From: Flavobacteriaceae bacterium
GTDB taxonomy: Bacteria; Bacteroidota; Bacteroidia; Flavobacteriales; Flavobacteriaceae
Length of the DNA stretch: 50,987 nt
Direction of reading: 5' to 3'
Assembly: GCA_030065775.1 (NCBI GenBank)
Contig: JASJDL010000002.1
Span: forward strand, 1 to 50,987
Made by a program: the position numbers and the translations under genes. Below are positions 34,101 to 44,747 of the stretch, in pieces (the first letter of the stretch is position 1; every line of letters starts with the position of its first letter). The notes beneath the pieces are model-generated. The model did not search any database. It was not told the DNA's origin and saw nothing but the letters and a program-made list of their open reading frames with translations.

Positions 34101-35653
34101 TGCTCTTTAAACAGGTTCAGTTTATTAAAATCTGAAAAGGCTACATCAGCCTTAAAGTCGAATTTATAGTCTCTGGAGGATAGGTCGGCAAGACCATTAA
34201 AATTCATTTTTAAATTTTCATCGTTGGTTGTGAGTTGCCCATCGAAAAGCTGATTTTGAAACACACCATTTACATCAATGTTGCTATACGTGTAGCCTTT
34301 ATATTGATGCTTTGAAATCTTGCCTTTAATTCTTGTATCCAGCGTTTCCAACGTGAATCCCTGACCGTCAACGTCTGCTACCAATGATAATTTACCAATC
34401 AAACTGTCATTTACGATCTTACCGAAATCTAAATCGATAAATTCAACCTTTCCCTTATATTCTGCATTATCAATATCATCAATATTCGTTAGTTCCAAAT
34501 CGGTGATGGACCGACCAAGGGCACTATTGATTACAATATTGGCATCAACCATTTCCTGAGTAATATAGGAGCTGCCCGCCATAGAAAATCGACCAAACTT
34601 ATTAAGAACGCTCGGAAGGGTCTTACCGAGAATATTTGGTAACAATTGCTTTAAATTGTCATGTGTAGATGCCAGTTCATAGATTCGTGCATCTAAAGAA
34701 AATCCTTTTTCCTTGTTTACAATATTTTTGAAATGCAGGTCTCCATCTATGATTGAGTTTCTGTTTGAAACCAGGTTCAAATCTTTTAACTTGAAATCAT
34801 TTAAGGTTCCGGTGAATCTGGTAGTGAAATTTACTTTATCGTTTTTACCAAGTTCACTATAAAATTTGTTCAAATCAATCAAGGATATAGACGACTTACG
34901 AAAATCTGCCTCGATCTGGACTTTGTTGTTAAAGTCTGACAGGTCTTCAATAGTGTAGCTAAAAATAATATCGCTATTCACTAAGGAATTTTCGGTTTCA
35001 AGTACTGTACCGGTAAAAGTCATTTGTGACTTTGAATATTTAAAATCTGAAGTCAGGCCCACTACTTTTATACCGTGATCTTCATCAAAACTCACCTTTC
35101 TTACATTGGCGGAAACATCGGGCCCTTCTATTTTGAAGTCTTCAATAAGGCCGGTAATATGCTTATAATAGACGATAGGTTCTTCTTGTTTATTCTTATC
35201 ATAGAGTATAAAATTGACATCCTCCAATTCCAGTTTGGGACTGGTCATTAAAAAAGGTGGTGTATTCGGATCGCGCTCTTTTCCGTCATCAAATTTATCT
35301 ACAAAAATGGCCAGGTTATCCCGGTCTTCACCTTCATGGGTAATCATCGTAACCGTGGCACCCTCTAGTTGAACATCACCTAATTCTAAGCGATTGTCTA
35401 CTATATTTCTATAGCTGAACACAGAAGTCTTAAGACTTTTGACATGTATAAGCGAGTCTTTTTCATGGTCGTTTATTTTAATATCTTTAAGGTTTACACT
35501 TCCCAGAAACGAAAGATCCACCTTTTTGACCACTATTGCGGTTCCATAGGTTTTATTAAGTTGTGAAGTAGCAATTTTGCCGAGCTGGGTTTGCACAAAA
35601 GGAAGTCGCAATAAAATTATGGTCACTAAAAGAAAAAGGGCCAACCCCAGCAC
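31190..35653 (-). CDS. TamB/DUF490-family translocation and assembly module protein (1487 residues)
   Basis: A very large envelope protein with an N-terminal membrane helix and a long repetitive beta sequence, ending in the DUF490/TamB C-terminal domain (about 1100-1430: EGKTMPGSEFIVPLNDV, GTYVVSEGIYEFRNIVNKDF, VGVSYAIGNRN, VVGEVELELPLN). TamB-like proteins span the periplasm and are linked to outer-membrane protein assembly or lipid transport. The called start is GTG at 35653, directly before the TM helix. The frame continues upstream without an ATG for about 20 codons that encode Lys/Arg-rich residues (KRFLKITKRF), so the true start may be a rare codon such as ATT further up. No TamA-like BamA paralogue is in the window. 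Confidence 0.88.
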   Translation of the reverse strand: MLGLALFLLVTIILLRLPFVQTQLGKIATSQLNKTYGTAIVVKKVDLSFLGSVNLKDIKINDHEKDSLIHVKSLKTSVFSYRNIVDNRLELGDVQLEGATVTMITHEGEDRDNLAIFVDKFDDGKERDPNTPPFLMTSPKLELEDVNFILYDKNKQEEPIVYYKHITGLIEDFKIEGPDVSANVRKVSFDEDHGIKVVGLTSDFKYSKSQMTFTGTVLETENSLVNSDIIFSYTIEDLSDFNNKVQIEADFRKSSISLIDLNKFYSELGKNDKVNFTTRFTGTLNDFKLKDLNLVSNRNSIIDGDLHFKNIVNKEKGFSLDARIYELASTHDNLKQLLPNILGKTLPSVLNKFGRFSMAGSSYITQEMVDANIVINSALGRSITDLELTNIDDIDNAEYKGKVEFIDLDFGKIVNDSLIGKLSLVADVDGQGFTLETLDTRIKGKISKHQYKGYTYSNIDVNGVFQNQLFDGQLTTNDENLKMNFNGLADLSSRDYKFDFKADVAFSDFNKLNLFKEHSKAILKGKIDIKLNGNTFDNIAGTIDFRNASYTNHIDEYYFRDFNVVSAFIDTTRTITVNSTDIVNGTLKGRYKFEELPKLAKNSLGSIYTNYEPDEVSPGQFLDFNFKVYNKIVEVFYPKVNLGSNTSIKGKINADKNKFELLVKSPKVEAYENIIEEIRLQIDNKNPLYNTLLSMGKVNTKYYNVADLNLVNVTLNDTLFFRTDFVGGDRLREKFDLSFYHTLNENNQSVIGIKPSNIKFKDNDWVVNPSDNNQNKVVFDEKLQTFAFDRINAISGDQQIDLLGVINSDSDKDISLNLKDVKLDGITPKIDNLAFSGLVNGRLNYKQVNGTTLPIAQVIIDDFYINDYKQGSLVVDAQGGNSLKKYIVNASLQNDNLKSIQATGEIDFEPKEPTIFANYALDKFNVKAFDPLGEDILNRIRGEISGKGIITGILKNPDIDGELFLENGGLAFPYLNVDYDFIGRSKIELSKQTFKFLPTTLLDVAHDTEATLSGEISHNEFKKWYLDLQIGTNNLLVLNTQESEEIPYYGTGFIQGNASISGYTDQLVIDVEGKTMPGSEFIVPLNDVNTIGDSKLVRFISKTESGIDENIAEQVVFDAVKGLTLNFFLEATDDALAEIVVDRNTGSVLRGRGNGFLDISINTNGKFEVKGTYVVSEGIYEFRNIVNKDFIVQPNGSVVWDGSPFDAYLNNITAVYRTKANPSVLLDNVNTSRELDVDLIAKITGQLLNSDIEFDLDIPNAASLVNSELQFKLSDQNRKMTQFFSLLVSGAFTDIDDGGIGIDAGVAGTSLLSEKISSVLSNLLQSRGEKFSVGVSYAIGNRNNLNEALNTDDQLGLTASGRLGKRIIWNGRVGVPVGGNTQSRVVGEVELELPLNEAETFRLKGYNRQNEVEFAVADEEGYTQGIGLSYRVDFDTGKELKEKVFGKRKNSSNKPKTDSLKVKKNLVNFVKAKKDTTDTNKKSSQRE

Positions 35654-35700
35654 AAATCTTTTCGTTATTTTTAGAAACCGTTTTATCGCTTTAATTGTTA

Positions 35701-35708
35701 TAAATTTG
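35701..35708 (+). promoter_or_regulatory. -7 promoter element of tsaD
   Basis: TAAATTTG matches TAnnTTTG, 54 bp before the tsaD ATG. The leader holds a small inverted repeat, GCACAA (35735-35740) and TTGTGC (35744-35749), followed by a T-rich stretch. Confidence 0.5.
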
Positions 35709-35762
35709 CATCCTTAAAAGTACATAATTTCTCAGCACAATTTTTGTGCCTTTTTCTTAATA

Positions 35763-36788
35763 ATGCAAAAAAAATTAACGTACATACTAGCAATTGAATC
35801 TTCATGTGACGATACAAGTGTAGCTATACTTAAAAACGATAAAGTACTGGCTAATGTTGTTGCTAATCAAGAGATACACGCACAATATGGCGGTGTCGTA
35901 CCTGAATTGGCTTCGCGCGCACATCAGCAACATATTGTGCCGGTTGTAGACCAGGCTTTAAAACTAGCTAATGTTGATAAAAAAGATTTAGACGCTATTG
36001 CTTTTACCCGTGGTCCCGGATTATTAGGGTCTCTATTGGTTGGCACTTCATTTGCAAAGTCCATGGCATTGGCTTTGAATATTCCCTTAATTGCCGTGAA
36101 TCATATGCAAGCGCACATTTTAGCGCACTTTATCGATGATGCTGCCCAGAAAAAACCTGAATTCCCTTTCATTTGCTTGACCATCAGTGGTGGACATACA
36201 CAATTGATCAAAGTGAATGATTACTTTGATATGCAAATCTTAGGAGAAACAATTGACGATGCTGTAGGTGAAGCCTTTGACAAATCAGCCAAGATATTAG
36301 GACTGGAGTATCCGGGCGGACCTCTTATTGATAAGTATGCACAGTTAGGAAATCCGCTCGCATTTCAATTTCCTAACCCTAAGACCGAAAATAAATTGGA
36401 CTTTAGCTTTAGCGGATTGAAGACCTCAATACTTTACTTCATTCAAAAAAAGGAAAAAGAGGATGTGAATTTTAGTAAAAACAACCTTCATGATATTTGC
36501 GCTTCAATTCAATACACGATCATACAAATTTTAATGGAAAGGCTGGTATCAGCGGTAAAGGCCACAGGCATTAAAAATATTGCTATTGCCGGTGGCGTTT
36601 CTGCCAATTCTGGTATTCGAAAAGTATTGCAAGATGCCGAGAACAGTTATGGTTGGAATACATATATCCCAAAATTTGAATACACTACTGACAATGCTGC
36701 GATGATCGGAATAGTAGGCTATTTCAAATTTCTGAATGGTGATTTTGATCCCACTTCTATTTCTGCGAAAGCACGAATGAAGTTTTAA
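35763..36788 (+). CDS. tsaD: tRNA N6-adenosine threonylcarbamoyltransferase TsaD
   Basis: A 341-residue ASKHA-fold enzyme that transfers threonylcarbamoyl from TC-AMP to A37 of ANN-decoding tRNAs, with TsaB and TsaE. It opens ILAIESSCDDTSVAIL. The metal site is HMQAHILAH (His114, His118), and the C-terminal TTDNAAMIG supplies the Asp ligand. Length and motifs are normal. It is monocistronic and divergent from the TamB-like gene. MtaB at the other end of the window uses its product. Confidence 0.95.
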   Translation: MQKKLTYILAIESSCDDTSVAILKNDKVLANVVANQEIHAQYGGVVPELASRAHQQHIVPVVDQALKLANVDKKDLDAIAFTRGPGLLGSLLVGTSFAKSMALALNIPLIAVNHMQAHILAHFIDDAAQKKPEFPFICLTISGGHTQLIKVNDYFDMQILGETIDDAVGEAFDKSAKILGLEYPGGPLIDKYAQLGNPLAFQFPNPKTENKLDFSFSGLKTSILYFIQKKEKEDVNFSKNNLHDICASIQYTIIQILMERLVSAVKATGIKNIAIAGGVSANSGIRKVLQDAENSYGWNTYIPKFEYTTDNAAMIGIVGYFKFLNGDFDPTSISAKARMKF

Positions 36789-36871
36789 AAATTTCTCAGG
36801 TAAGCGATAAATTCTAAAAGCAGAAAAACAGACTTCGCTTGAAACCTCGACACCGATATTTTATGCGTTGA

Positions 36872-38122
36872 TTACTCAGCGGTTAGAGCGGAGGCAATGC
36901 GCTTATAAACGCCACTCTCCAACTTAGAACGAATCGCCGAAAATGCTTCTATGGTTTCTTTGACATCATCCATAGTATGTGAAGCCGTCGGTATCAATCG
37001 TAAGATAATCAGCCCTTTGGGTATGACCGGGTAGACTACAATTGAACAGAATACTCCGTGATTTTCCCTAAGGTCATGCACCATGGCCATGGCTTCAGGA
37101 ATATCACCCTTTAAGTACACAGGTGTAATACAGGTCTCGGTAGTTCCAAGGTCAAATCCTGCTTCTCTTAATCCGTTTTGTAAGGCATTGGTATTTTCCC
37201 AAAGTTTTTCCTTTAACTCAGGCATACTTCGCAACATATCTAAGCGCTTCAAGGCGCCTTTCACCATAGGCATTGGCAATGACTTGGCAAACATTTGCGA
37301 GCGCATATTATATTGCAGGTATTGAATAATATCTTTATCTCCCGCAAAGAAGGCACCGATACCTGCCATCGATTTCGCAAATGTTGCAAAGTATACATCG
37401 ATATCTTCTTGAACCCCTTGTTCGTAACCTGTACCTCGTCCGCCCTCACCTAAGGTTCCAAAACCGTGTGCATCATCAACCAACAACCGGAAATTGTATT
37501 TTTTCTTTAGTTCGGCAATTTCTTTCAGCTTTCCTTGTTCTCCGCGCATACCGAAAACACCTTCAGAAATCACTAGTATTCCACCGTTATTTTCAGTGGC
37601 CATCTTTACAGCGCGCTGCAAATTCTTCTCCAGGCTTTCTACATCATTATGCTTATATACGAAACGTTTACCCGCATGTAAGCGCACACCGTCAATAATA
37701 CAGGCATGCGTATCCATATCATAAACAATGACGTCATTCTTGGAAACGAGTGCATCGATTGCAGATACCATTCCCTGGTAACCAAAATTCACCAAATAAG
37801 CAGCTTCTTTTCCTACAAATTCAGCACATTCATGTTCTAATTGCTCGTGGTATTTCGTATGACCAGACATCATTCTTGCACCCATTGGGTACGCCATACC
37901 GTGCTCTGAAGCAGCTTCACCATCCACTTCTAAAACTTCGGGATGGTTTGCTAAGCCTAAATAATCATTGATGCTCCAGGTAATTACTTTTTTACCATTA
38001 AAGCTCATTCTGTTGGAAATAGGGCCTTCTAGCTTAGGAAATACGTAATAACCTTCTGCCTGCTCTGCCCATTTACCTAAAGGTCCCTTATCTTTTATTA
38101 TTCTTTCAAATAAATCCTTCAT
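36872..38122 (-). CDS. capB: CapB-like PLP-dependent cysteate C-fatty-acyltransferase (alpha-oxoamine synthase family)
   Basis: A 416-residue alpha-oxoamine synthase (relatives: serine palmitoyltransferase, KBL, BioF). Residues from WSINDYLGLANHPEV and MGARMMSGHTKYHEQLE to DAHGFGTLGEGGRGTG and the PLP lysine region ATFAKSMAGIGAFFAG are clear. The SPT-like protein lies next to a cysteate-synthase-like gene, so condensation of L-cysteate with an iso-fatty acyl-CoA to 3-dehydrocapnine, the first committed step to sulfonolipids, is the best reading. This is inference from context; serine or glycine as substrate cannot be excluded. The start is MKDLFERI at 38122 or two codons earlier (38128). Confidence 0.72.
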   Translation of the reverse strand: MKDLFERIIKDKGPLGKWAEQAEGYYVFPKLEGPISNRMSFNGKKVITWSINDYLGLANHPEVLEVDGEAASEHGMAYPMGARMMSGHTKYHEQLEHECAEFVGKEAAYLVNFGYQGMVSAIDALVSKNDVIVYDMDTHACIIDGVRLHAGKRFVYKHNDVESLEKNLQRAVKMATENNGGILVISEGVFGMRGEQGKLKEIAELKKKYNFRLLVDDAHGFGTLGEGGRGTGYEQGVQEDIDVYFATFAKSMAGIGAFFAGDKDIIQYLQYNMRSQMFAKSLPMPMVKGALKRLDMLRSMPELKEKLWENTNALQNGLREAGFDLGTTETCITPVYLKGDIPEAMAMVHDLRENHGVFCSIVVYPVIPKGLIILRLIPTASHTMDDVKETIEAFSAIRSKLESGVYKRIASALTAE

Positions 38123-38145
38123 CAACATTGATTTTTAGACGGTTG

Positions 38146-38153
38146 CAAAGTAA
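38146..38153 (-). promoter_or_regulatory. Putative -7 element of the capB-like gene
   Basis: TTACTTTG on the minus strand is one base off TAnnTTTG and lies 23 bp before the start codon. With the terminator at 38200-38231 it suggests that capB is transcribed independently of capA. Confidence 0.45.
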
Positions 38154-38199
38154 CTACTTTTTTGAGGCTCTGCAAAAGGTATTTTTTATTTTTTTTAAC

Positions 38200-38231
38200 A
38201 AAAAAGAGGTGTTTGATCAATCAAACACCTC
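38200..38231 (-). terminator. Terminator of the capA-like gene
   Basis: GAGGTGTTTGAT (38206-38217) and ATCAAACACCTC (38220-38231) are perfect inverted repeats around two bases. On the minus strand the hairpin is followed by TTTTTT (38205-38200). Confidence 0.9.
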
Positions 38232-38254
38232 CTGTTTCACTGTATAAATTGAGT

Positions 38255-39292
38255 TTATTTTATGTATTCTATTTCTTCTTGAACGTGGTTTTTTGAATCG
38301 AAAAATCCTTGTTCGCGCATCCATTCATCACTATATACCTTCGCCATATAGCGAGAGCCATGGTCGGGAAATATCACGACGACTTTGCTATTGATATCAA
38401 ACTCGCCCTTTTCCGCGAATTGAATTGTGGCCTGCATGGCAGCACCACTGGTGTAGCCGGCAAATATTCCTTCTGTTAAGGCAATCTCCCGAGCTCTGTG
38501 AGCACTGGTTTCATCAGTAACCTTTTCAAACTTATCAATGCTTTCAAAATCGGTGGCTGTAGGAATAAGATTCTTGCCTAAACCTTCAATTCTGTAAGGA
38601 TAGCTTTCTTTAGGATCAAGTTCTCCCGTCTCATGAAATTTTTGCAATACTGAGCCGAAAGCATCCACACCTAATATCTTAATCTTGGGGTTTTTCTCTT
38701 TTAGGAAACGTGCCGTACCTGAAATGGTCCCTCCTGTTCCACAGGCAGCGACTAAATGGGTGATCTGACCTTGGGTTTGTTCCCATATCTCAGGGCCCGT
38801 AGAATTATAATGCGCCTCTATATTCAATTCATTGAAATACTGATTTATATACACAGAATCAGCTATTTCAGAATGTAAACGCTTTGCTACATTATAATAA
38901 GATCTCGGATCATCAGCACTTACATGGGCCGGGCATACATATACCTTGGCACCCATAGCCTTTAACATATCAATCTTGTCTTTAGAAGACTTAGAACTAA
39001 CCGCTAAAATGCAATCATAACCTTTGATAATACTAACCATGGCAACGCTAAAACCCGTATTACCAGAAGTAGTTTCTATAATGGTATCTCCTTTTTTAAG
39101 AAGACCCTTTTTCTCAGCCTGTTCTATAATATGAAGCGCTATTCGGTCTTTTGTAGAATGGCCGGGGTTAGAACCTTCAAATTTAGTGTAGAACTCTCCT
39201 TCTAAATGTTCGGTGATCTTATTTAATTTGATCATCGGAGTACGACCAATCAGTTCTAACACATTTTGGTTTACACCTAAATTTTGTTTCAT
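38255..39292 (-). CDS. capA: CapA-like PLP-dependent cysteate synthase (cysteine synthase family)
   Basis: A 345-residue fold-type II PLP enzyme. It has the OASS/CBS layout: [13 protein letters not shown], the PLP lysine region NPGHSTKDR (Lys48), the substrate loop [12 protein letters not shown] and the phosphate loop [13 protein letters not shown]. The lysine region reads PGHSTKDR where O-acetylserine sulfhydrylases usually read PGGSVKDR, and SGNTGFSV differs from SGNTGIAL, which suggests a specialised substrate. Next to a CapB-like gene, the likely reaction is O-phosphoserine plus sulfite to L-cysteate. The alternative is an ordinary cysteine synthase or cystathionine beta-synthase. It has its own promoter and terminator. 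The symbol is unrelated to capsule genes. Confidence 0.7.
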   Translation of the reverse strand: MKQNLGVNQNVLELIGRTPMIKLNKITEHLEGEFYTKFEGSNPGHSTKDRIALHIIEQAEKKGLLKKGDTIIETTSGNTGFSVAMVSIIKGYDCILAVSSKSSKDKIDMLKAMGAKVYVCPAHVSADDPRSYYNVAKRLHSEIADSVYINQYFNELNIEAHYNSTGPEIWEQTQGQITHLVAACGTGGTISGTARFLKEKNPKIKILGVDAFGSVLQKFHETGELDPKESYPYRIEGLGKNLIPTATDFESIDKFEKVTDETSAHRAREIALTEGIFAGYTSGAAMQATIQFAEKGEFDINSKVVVIFPDHGSRYMAKVYSDEWMREQGFFDSKNHVQEEIEYIK

Positions 39293-39327
39293 AGTGACTA
39301 AATACTGTTCGTATTAAAATAACCGCA

Positions 39328-39335
39328 CAAATTTA
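39328..39335 (-). promoter_or_regulatory. -7 promoter element of the capA-like gene
   Basis: TAAATTTG on the minus strand matches TAnnTTTG, 35 bp before the start codon. It lies just past the stop codon of the oligopeptidase gene, so capA need not depend on read-through. Confidence 0.5.
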
Positions 39336-39350
39336 CCATTTTTTTTTAAA

Positions 39351-41447
39351 CTACCTATTTATACCCTCTAAATCAAGTAAAAAAGCATAATCACGTGCCG
39401 TCTCCTTAAGTGCATTAAACCTTCCTGAAGCCCCGCCATGACCCGCTTCCATATTGGTATGCAATAGTAAAATGGTATCATTTACTTTATAGTTGCGTAG
39501 CTTTGCGACCCATTTGGCCGGTTCGTAATATTGTACCTGCGAATCATGTAAACCTGTGGTGACCAACATATTGGGATAATTTTGTCTTTCTACCTGGTCA
39601 TAAGGTGAGTATGATAACATATATTCATACGAATCTTTATGGTTCGGATTGCCCCATTCGTCATATTCTGAGGTCGTGAGAGGAATACTTGTGTCTAACA
39701 TGGTGGTCATAACATCTACAAATGGCACCGCAGCAATGACCCCATTAAATAACCCTGGATTCATATTGACCACCACGCCCATCAGCAAACCTCCCGCAGA
39801 GCCTCCCATAGCATATAAATGAGCTGCCGAGGTATAGTTCTTAGCAATCAATCCTTTGGCACAATCGATAAAATCATTAAATGTATTTTTTTTATTGAAC
39901 ATTTTACCATCTTCGTACCATTTACGGCCCAGATATTGACTTCCTCGAATATGTGCCAGGGCAAAAACAAAGCCTCTGTCCAATAAGCTTAAGCGAGTTG
40001 TACTGAAACTATCAGGTATGGTATGTCCATAAGAACCATAAGCATACAGCAATAAAGGAGTGTTTTCACACAACTCCGTATCTTTTCTTCTCACAATGGA
40101 AACAGCTACTTTCTCACCATCTCTTACGTCGATCCATACACGTTCACTTGTATAATTACCTTTGTCAAACTTCCCGCCAAGGACTTCCTGCTCTTTTTTC
40201 ACTTCTTTTGAGTGATCCTTCATATTAAAATCGATGACAGAAGCAGGTGTAGTGAATGAATTGTAGCTATAGCGGATGATTTCTGTGTCGAATTCAGGAT
40301 TTGCATGAACACCAGCCGAATACGTTTCTTCATCAAAAGGCAAATAGTAATCCGCTGTACCGTCCCAACGCTTGATTCTGATCTTATTCAGACCATCATT
40401 GCGTTCTTCGAGCACCAGATACTCTTTAAAAATGGAAATATCTTCCAAAAGTGTATCATTTCTATGTGGAATGACATCCACCCAATTTTCCTTACTAGTC
40501 TTATCTTCTGGTGTCTTCATCAACTTAAAATTGATGGCCCCATCTTTATTTGTCAGGATGTAAAAATGATTTTCATAATGCGCCACACTATATTCCAGTC
40601 CGCGTTCCCGAGACTGGATTATTTTAAGTTTATCTTCTGGTCGATTAGCATCCAAAAATTGATATTCTTGAGATATTGTATTGTAAGAACCGATCATGAT
40701 GTATTTCTTAGACTTGGTCTTATAGACAAATGCATCGAAGGTTTCATCTTTTTCATCAAATACCACTTCGTCTATCGAAGGATCTGTGCCCAAAACATGT
40801 TTGTAAATTTTTTCACTGCGCAGGGTTACAGGGTTCTTTTTGGTATAAAAAATGGTCTTATTATCATTCGCCCAGGTAGCACTTCCAGTTGTGTTTTCTA
40901 TTTTATCAGGAAGAATTTCTCCGGTCTCTAAGTTCTTAAATTGCAAAACGTACTGACGTCTGCTTAGGGTATCAATGCCAAAAACTGCAATTTTATTATC
41001 TTCACTTACATTTATACCACGTAAAGAATAGTAGTCAAACCCTTCGGCCATTTTATTCACATCAAAAAGCACCTCTTCATCAGCGTCTAAATTTTCCTTT
41101 TTACGTGAGTGGATCGGGTATTGACCTCCTTTTTCGAAGCGGGTGATATAAAAATAACCATTCACCTTATATGGAACTGATTCATCATCCTCTTTAATTC
41201 GGGCTTTCATTTCCTGGAACAAAACTTCCTTGAAATCTTTGGTGTGAGCCGTAACCAACTCATAATAAGCATTTTCAGCGTTCAGGTAATCATACACCTT
41301 TCGAGTATGCTCATCAGGACTTTCAGCATTCTTCTGGGCATCGGTTAAACGCATCCAGTAATAATCATCAATACGCAGATTGCCATGTTCATTAAATTCT
41401 TTAGGTTGCTTCTCTGCTATCGGCGGTTTAGCGTCGTGTAATTTCAT
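39351..41447 (-). CDS. S9-family oligopeptidase (oligopeptidase B-like)
   Basis: A 698-residue serine peptidase of the prolyl oligopeptidase family. A beta-propeller N-terminal domain (about 75-400) is followed by an alpha/beta-hydrolase domain. Catalytic residues visible are Ser550 in GGSAGG, Asp635 in GLHDSQVQY and His670 in EAGHGG. The stretch AHIRGSQYLGRKWYEDGK is typical of oligopeptidase B, which cuts after basic residues in short peptides. No signal peptide is seen. A TAnnTTTG element lies 28 bp upstream. Confidence 0.9.
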   Translation of the reverse strand: MKLHDAKPPIAEKQPKEFNEHGNLRIDDYYWMRLTDAQKNAESPDEHTRKVYDYLNAENAYYELVTAHTKDFKEVLFQEMKARIKEDDESVPYKVNGYFYITRFEKGGQYPIHSRKKENLDADEEVLFDVNKMAEGFDYYSLRGINVSEDNKIAVFGIDTLSRRQYVLQFKNLETGEILPDKIENTTGSATWANDNKTIFYTKKNPVTLRSEKIYKHVLGTDPSIDEVVFDEKDETFDAFVYKTKSKKYIMIGSYNTISQEYQFLDANRPEDKLKIIQSRERGLEYSVAHYENHFYILTNKDGAINFKLMKTPEDKTSKENWVDVIPHRNDTLLEDISIFKEYLVLEERNDGLNKIRIKRWDGTADYYLPFDEETYSAGVHANPEFDTEIIRYSYNSFTTPASVIDFNMKDHSKEVKKEQEVLGGKFDKGNYTSERVWIDVRDGEKVAVSIVRRKDTELCENTPLLLYAYGSYGHTIPDSFSTTRLSLLDRGFVFALAHIRGSQYLGRKWYEDGKMFNKKNTFNDFIDCAKGLIAKNYTSAAHLYAMGGSAGGLLMGVVVNMNPGLFNGVIAAVPFVDVMTTMLDTSIPLTTSEYDEWGNPNHKDSYEYMLSYSPYDQVERQNYPNMLVTTGLHDSQVQYYEPAKWVAKLRNYKVNDTILLLHTNMEAGHGGASGRFNALKETARDYAFLLDLEGINR

Positions 41448-41474
41448 GTTCTTGTTATGGATTCAAGGAAGCTG

Positions 41475-41482
41475 CAAAAATA
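41475..41482 (-). promoter_or_regulatory. -7 promoter element of the oligopeptidase gene
   Basis: TATTTTTG on the minus strand fits TAnnTTTG exactly, 28 bp before the ATG at 41447. Confidence 0.5.
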
Positions 41483-41548
41483 AAAGATATTGCCACAAAA
41501 ACAGGGAATAAATTCTTCATTTTTCGGGAATCTATCTATCGAAAGTAG

Positions 41549-41556
41549 TAATTTTG
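41549..41556 (+). promoter_or_regulatory. -7 promoter element of the YbaB/EbfC gene
   Basis: TAATTTTG matches TAnnTTTG. It lies inside the upstream extension of the reading frame (open from 41490), so it rules out the long start and supports the ATG at 41586. Confidence 0.55.
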
Positions 41557-41585
41557 CCCTTATTCAATTTAAAAGATTCAAAAAG

Positions 41586-41909
41586 ATGTTTGGAGACCTT
41601 TCTGGCATGATGCAAAAACTCAAAGATGCCCAACAAAAAGTAGAAGAAACAAAAGCGCGATTAAACACCGTACTGGTTTCAAGTGAATCAAACAACGGAA
41701 ACGTAAAAATAACCGTAACGGCAAACAGAGAAGTAAAAGCTGTGGAAATAGCGGATGAATTATTTGAAGATAAAGAAGCCTTAGAAGACTATCTAATCTT
41801 GGCTTTAAACGATGCGCTTGGTAAAGCCACAAAGATTAACGAAGCCGAACTGGCTGCTGCTGCTAAGGATGGTATGCCTAATATTCCCGGGTTAGATTTC
41901 TTTAAATAA
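41586..41909 (+). CDS. YbaB/EbfC nucleoid-associated DNA-binding protein
   Basis: A 107-residue protein starting [26 protein letters not shown], the usual YbaB opening, then [34 protein letters not shown]-type helix and the C-terminal [11 protein letters not shown]. It forms dimers that bind DNA without strong sequence preference. In many genomes it sits by dnaX and recR, but here neither is present. Its 3' end overlaps the convergent lysoplasmalogenase gene by 8 bp. Confidence 0.92.
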   Translation: MFGDLSGMMQKLKDAQQKVEETKARLNTVLVSSESNNGNVKITVTANREVKAVEIADELFEDKEALEDYLILALNDALGKATKINEAELAAAAKDGMPNIPGLDFFK

Positions 41910-42573
41910 TTGTTGATCGCTGCATCATATAGCGACAGATCAGGTATTGTGCCAATACATATGTTGACATTATAACTACGCTGAGCTCTAACTCCCTATG
42001 AGGAAGCATAAATCTTTCAATGGCCAATATTCCATCTGAAGAGACAAACAGAAAAATACCAAGTAGCAATAAAAGAGACGCCAAGTCTCTTTTTTTAAGG
42101 TAATTATAGAAAGAAAGGCCTCCCAAGGTAGTTATAACTACTCCATAAGCGAGCACCGGCAGTAACAGCGAACCCAGATTGTCCTTAATAACTAGTATTA
42201 CCGAGACCGTGGTAATAATAAATGGAAGCGCTGCAATAAATAATGTCTTTAGTTTATATTCACCAATATCATTTCTGAGTATCGAAATGTAAGCCAAATG
42301 GGTGATTAAAAATGAACTCAACCCTAGTAAAAAATACGGGCTTCCTTTAAATAATAGCAAGGTATCGCCTAAAGAAGCAAAGAGCAGCGCCACTATGTAC
42401 GTTTTATTCACTTTTTTAGCAGAAACCCAATATAACAGCGCTAATGAAAGTGTAATTAACGGTTTAAATATAAATCGTAGGTGCAGCTCATTTAGAATAA
42501 GCACAAGAAGGTCGGCCGCACCAATTATAAAAAAGAGTACCACCAGAATTTTTGTTTGGTGTGATTTCTTCAT
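41902..42573 (-). CDS. Lysoplasmalogenase, YhhN family
   Basis: A 223-residue integral membrane protein with about eight hydrophobic helices and the YhhN/TMEM86 features [37 protein letters not shown] and [16 protein letters not shown]86B hydrolyses the vinyl ether bond of lysoplasmalogens; bacterial substrates are unproven, and most Flavobacteriaceae are not known for plasmalogens. It converges on ybaB with an 8-bp overlap and starts 43 bp after ligA ends. Confidence 0.85.
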   Translation of the reverse strand: MKKSHQTKILVVLFFIIGAADLLVLILNELHLRFIFKPLITLSLALLYWVSAKKVNKTYIVALLFASLGDTLLLFKGSPYFLLGLSSFLITHLAYISILRNDIGEYKLKTLFIAALPFIITTVSVILVIKDNLGSLLLPVLAYGVVITTLGGLSFYNYLKKRDLASLLLLLGIFLFVSSDGILAIERFMLPHRELELSVVIMSTYVLAQYLICRYMMQRSTII

Positions 42574-42615
42574 AATAGCAATTTTATTGGTTAGACTCCT
42601 TGAAAGGTTATCAGT

Positions 42616-44634
<2,019 letters not shown>

Positions 44635-44694
44635 CTAAAATTAGTAAAATAGGTCAGTTCAAAAAAATCCTTCTAAAGAAATTCTTCTATAAAG

Positions 44695-44722
44695 AAAAAC
44701 CGAAATATAACATTTCGGTTTT
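44695..44722 (-). terminator. Terminator of the long GAPDH gene
   Basis: AAAACCGAAAT (44696-44706) pairs with ATTTCGGTTTT (44712-44722) as an 11-bp stem with a 5-nt loop. On the minus strand it is followed by a T-rich run (TTTTTCTTT). Confidence 0.85.
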
Positions 44723-44747
44723 ATTTAAATTCTATTGAAATACGATC

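Noticed and set aside
35735-35749. GCACAA/TTGTGC hairpin with T-run as a transcription attenuator in the tsaD leader
   Set aside because: A 6-bp stem with a 3-nt loop is weak, and no leader peptide or alternative fold was seen. Kept only as a note under the promoter.
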